Assembly: GCA_031769625.1 (NCBI GenBank) | Contig: JAUIMM010002316.1 | Coordinates: forward strand, 31,817-95,816 | DNA: 64,000 nucleotides | From: Taudactylus pleione | Taxonomy: Eukaryota > Chordata > Amphibia > Anura > Myobatrachidae | Direction of reading: 5' to 3' | In this document: piece by piece, positions 60,201 to 64,000 of the stretch | Numbering within the stretch: the first letter of the stretch is position 1 | Layout of the letters: every line of letters starts with the position of its first letter | The notes under the pieces: generated by a model | The model's input: the letters and a program-made list of their open reading frames with translations, nothing else | Databases searched by the model: none | What the model was told of the DNA's origin: nothing | Program-made: the position numbers and the translations under genes

Positions 60201-63200
60201 ATATAGTGGTACATAGTATAGAATGTGGTGTAGAGCTGTACAGTGGTACATAGTATAGATTGTGGTGTAGAGCTGTAAAGTGGTACATAGTATAGAAAAT
60301 GGTGTATAGAGGTACATAGTTTAGAATATGGTTTATAGTGGTACATAGTATAGAATGTGGTGTAGAGCTGTATAGTGGTACATAGTATAGAATGTGGTGT
60401 ACGGTGGTATATAGTATAGAATATAGTGTATACAGGCACATAGTATAGAATATTGTGTATATTGGTACATAGTATAGAATGTGGTGTAAAGTGGTACATA
60501 GTATATAATGTGGTGTATAGAGGTATATAGTATAGAATATGGTGTATAGTGATACATAGTCTAGAATATGGTGTATAGTGGTACATAGAATATGATTTAT
60601 AGTGGTACATAGTATAGAATGTGGTGTAGATCTGAATAGTGGTACACAGTATAGAATGTGGTGTATAGTGCTACATAGTATAGAATATGGTGTATAGTGG
60701 TACTTAGTATAGAAAGTGATCTACAGCAGTATAGAGTATAGAATATGGTGTAGAGCTGTACAGTTGTACATTGTATAGAATGTGGTATAGAGCTGTATAG
60801 TGGTACATAGCATTGAATATGGTGTAGAGGTGTATAGTGGTACATAGTATAGAATATGGTGTATAGCGGTAAATAGTATAGAATATGGTGTAGAGCTGTA
60901 TAGTGGTTCATAGTATAGAATATGGTGTATAGTGGTACATAGTATAGAATGTGGTGAAGAGCTGTATAGTGGAACATAGTATAGAATATGGTGTATAATG
61001 GTACATAGTATAGAATGTGGTGTATAGTGGAACACAGTGTAGAATGTGGTATAGAGCTGTATAGTGGTAAATGGTATTGAAAATGGTGTATTGTGGTACA
61101 TAGTATAGAATGTGGTGTAGTGCTGTATAATGTACATAGTATAGAATGTGGTGTAGAGCTGTATAGTAGTACATAGTATAGAATATTGTTTAGAGCTGTA
61201 TAGTGGTACATAGTATAAAATGTGGTATATAGTGGTACATATTATAGAATGTGGTGTAGAGCTGTATAATGGTACATAGTATAGAATGTGGTGTATAGTG
61301 TTACATAGTATAGAATATGGTGTAGTGTGGTACATAGTATAGAATGTGGTGTAGAGCTGTATAGTGGTACATAGTATAGAATATGGTGTATAGTGGTACA
61401 TAGTATAGAATGTTGTGTATAGCTGTATAGTTTTACATAGTATAGAATATGTTGTATAGTGGTACATAGTATAGAATATGGTGTAGAGGTGTATAGTGGT
61501 ATATAGTACAGAATATGGTGTATAGTTGTATATAGTATAGAATGTGGTGTAGAGCTGTATAGTGGTTCATAGTATAGAAAATGGTGTATAGTGGTACATA
61601 GTATAGAATATGTGGTAGAGCTGTAAAGTGGTATAAAGTGAAGAAAATCGTGTATAGTGGTATAAAGTATAGAATATGGTGTATAGTGGTATATAGTATA
61701 GAATATGGTGTATAGATGTACATAGTATAGAATATGGTGTATAGAGGTACATAGTATAGAATGTGGTGAATAGTGGTACATAGTATAGAATATGGTGTAA
61801 AGTGGTACATCGTATAGAGTATGGTGTATAGTGGTACAGAGTACATAATATGGTGAAGAACTGTATAGTGGTACATAGTATAGAATATGGTGTAGAACAG
61901 TATAGTGGTACATAGTATAGAATATGGTGTAAAGAGGTACATAGTATAGAATATGGTGTATTGTGGTACATAGAATAGAATATGGTGTATAGTGGTACAT
62001 AGTATAGAATATGGTGTATAGAGGTACATAGTATAGAATATGGTGTATAGTTCTACATAGTATAGAATGTGTTGTATAGTGGTACATAGTCTAGAATGTG
62101 GTGTATAGTGGTACATAGTATAGAATATGGTGTACAGTGGTACATAGTATAGAATGTGGTGTAGAGATGTATAGTGGTACATAGTATAGAATATGGTGTA
62201 GAGCTGTATAGTAGTACATAGTATAGAATGTGGAATATAGTGGTACATAGTATAGAACATAATGTATAGAGGTACAAAGTATAGAATATGGTGTATAGTG
62301 GTACATAGTATAGAATATGGTGTATAGTGTTACATTTTATAGAAAATGATGTATAGTGGTACATAGTATAGAATTTGATGTATAGTAGTATATAGTATAT
62401 ATTATGCTGTAGAGCTGTATAGTATTACATAGTATAGAGTATGGTGTAGAGGTGTATAGTGGTACATAGTATAGAATATGGTGTATAGTGGTATATAGTA
62501 TAGAATATGGTGTAGAGCTGTATAGTGGTTCATAGTATAGAAAATGGTGTATAGTGGTACATAGTATAGAATATGGGCTAAAGCTATATAGTTGTATATA
62601 GTATAGAATATGGTGTATAGTGGTACATAGTATAGAATATGGTGTATAGTGGTATATTGTATAGAATATGGTTTATAGAGGTACATAGTATAGAATATGG
62701 TGTATAGACGAACATAGTATAGAATATGGTGTATAGTGGTACATAGTCTGGAATATGCAGTATAGTGGTACATAGTATAGAATGTGGTGTAGAGCTGTAT
62801 ATTGGTACATAGTGTAGAATATGGTGTATAGTGGTACATAGTATAGAATGTGGTGTAGAGCTGTTAAGTGGTACATAGTATAGAATATGGTGTATAGTGG
62901 TACATAGTATAGAATATGGTGTATAGTGGTTCATAGTATAGAATGTGGTTTACTGCTGTATAATGGTACATACTATAGAATGTGGTACAAAGCTGTATAG
63001 TGGTACATAGTATAGAATATGGTGTATAGTAGCATATAGTATAGAATATGGTATAGAGCTGTATTGTGGTATATAGTATAGAATATGGTGTATAGTGGTA
63101 CAGAGTATAGAAATTTGGGTAAAGCCGAATAGTTGTATATAGTATAGAATATGGTGTATAGTGGTACATTGTATGGAATATGGTGTATAGTGGTATATAG

Positions 63201-64000
63201 TATAGAATATGGTGTATAGAGGTACATAGTATAGAATATGGTGAATAGAGGTACATAGTATAGAATATGGTGAATTGAGGTACATAGTATAGAATGTGGT
63301 GTATAGTGGTAAATAGTATAGAATATGGTGTAGAGCTGTATAATGTACATAGTATAGGATGTGGTGTATAGAGGTACATAGTATAGAATATGGTGTATAG
63401 TGGTACATAGTAGAGAATATGGTGTATAGTGGTACATAGTATAGAATGTGGTGTAGAGCTGTATAGTGGTACATAGTATAGAATATTGTTTAGAGCTGTA
63501 TAGTGGTACATAGTATAAAATGTGGTATATAGTGGTTCATATTATAGAATGTGGTGTAGAGCTGTATAATGGTACATAGTATAGAATGTGGTGTATAGTG
63601 TTACATAGTATAGAATATGGTGTATTGTGGTACATAGTATAGAATGTGGTGTAGAGCTGTATAATGGTACATAGTGTAGGAGGTGGTGTGTAGTGGTATA
63701 TAGTATAGAATATGGTGTATAGAGATACATAGTATAGAATATGGTGTATAGTGGTACATAGTATAGAATATGGTGTATAGTGGTACATATTATAGAATGT
63801 GGTGTAGAGCTGTATAATGGTACATAGTATAGAATGTGGTGTATAGTGTTACATAGTATAGAATATGGTGTATAGTGGTACATAGTATAGAATGTTGTGT
63901 AGAGCTGTATAGTTTTACATAGTATAGAATATGTTGTATAGTGGTTTATAGTATAGAATGTGGTGTAGAGATGTATAGTGGTACATAGTATAGAATATTG
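57201..64000 (-). repeat. Reversed array to the window edge, with a 281-bp tandem duplication
   Basis: Mixed reversed monomers. A 281-bp tandem duplication lies at about 59,481-59,761 and 59,762-60,042 (CTGTGGTGTAG at both starts), with matching context from about 59,400. A 248-bp offset pair sits near 63,537 and 63,785 (CATATTATAGAATG units). Short-unit markers occur near 58,230 and 60,590. The last base is inside a monomer, so the array continues past the window. Confidence 0.8.

Larger units (their letters stand above)
47024..64000 (-). repeat. Reverse-oriented 29/37-bp satellite array (right block)
   Basis: From here to the window end every monomer is on the reverse strand (TACATAGTATAG, then AATATGGTGTATAGTGG; the 37-mer adds TGTAGAGC). 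Monomer variants and landmarks are those of the left array read backwards, including the short-unit plus CTAGAA marker and the ATGGTGTAGAGC / GAGTGTGGTGTAGTGG group. The array runs off the right edge. No unique DNA, gene or RNA was found. Confidence 0.97.

Noticed and set aside
43489..64000. Reverse-strand open frames in the right half
   Set aside because: They begin where the satellite flips orientation and encode the same 29-residue periodic peptide. They are the same artefact on the other strand.
1..64000. Tyrosine-rich structural protein gene (silk-, adhesive- or eggshell-like)
   Set aside because: A genuine repetitive protein gene keeps its repeat length a multiple of 3. Units of 29 and 37 bp break any single frame, and all three frames look equally coding.
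1..64000. Promoters, TATA boxes, origins or terminators
   Set aside because: TATA-like and AT-rich strings occur in every monomer, so none stands out from the repeat background.
1..64000. CENP-B box or telomeric repeats inside the array
   Set aside because: I saw no TTCG...CGGG type motif and no telomere-like hexamers. A centromeric or subtelomeric role remains possible but unsupported by sequence.

Overview
The window is one uninterrupted tandem-repeat (satellite/minisatellite) array. I find no gene, RNA gene, transposon, CRISPR array or other single-copy sequence, and neither edge shows flanking DNA, so the array is longer than 64 kb. Two interchangeable monomers build it. One is 29 bp (example 449-477), opening CCACTATACA and closing CTATACTATGTA. 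The other is 37 bp (example 594-630), the same unit with an extra 8 bp (GCTCTACA) in the middle. A rarer 24-bp unit lacks 5 bp. The array is AT-rich (29-mer 31% GC, 37-mer 38% GC), the consensus has no CpG, and the strands are very asymmetric (8 C to 1 G in the 29-mer), so the orientation of every stretch can be read directly. Long satellites of this kind are typical of eukaryotic heterochromatin or subtelomeres. I do not recognise the family and cannot name the organism.

Layout by orientation: forward 1-43,492; reversed island about 43,493-44,042; forward about 44,063-47,020; reversed about 47,024-64,000. The switches at 43,493 and 47,022 are inverted copies of the same breakpoint, with matching sequence on both sides. 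The switch near 44,052 is a 17-bp perfect inverted repeat around a 20-nt loop.

Layout by higher-order repeat (HOR): monomers carry diagnostic variants that recur in blocks. Clear block duplications on the forward side are 1,365 bp (3,197-5,926), 2,796/2,770 bp (5,167-10,732, with a degraded third copy after it), 904 bp (18,288-20,095), and 4,767 bp (23,044-32,577, two copies identical wherever compared). Shorter nested ones are 182, 417 and 619 bp. The reversed arm carries the same HOR vocabulary with its own duplications at offsets of 3,527, 1,630, 1,740, 9,299 and 281 bp. The right arm is therefore an inverted relative of the left arm and not an independent array.

The many long open frames are a by-product. 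The forward consensus has no stop codon in any frame, and 29 and 37 are not multiples of 3, so successive monomers are read in rotating frames and yield a 29-residue periodic Tyr/His/Ile-rich peptide. Frames switch strand exactly where the repeat does. I call none of them genes. The most interesting part is 42.3-48.3 kb, where the orientation switches coincide with a concentration of single-base insertions. It is either a real inversion/foldback hotspot or an assembly problem, and long reads can decide.
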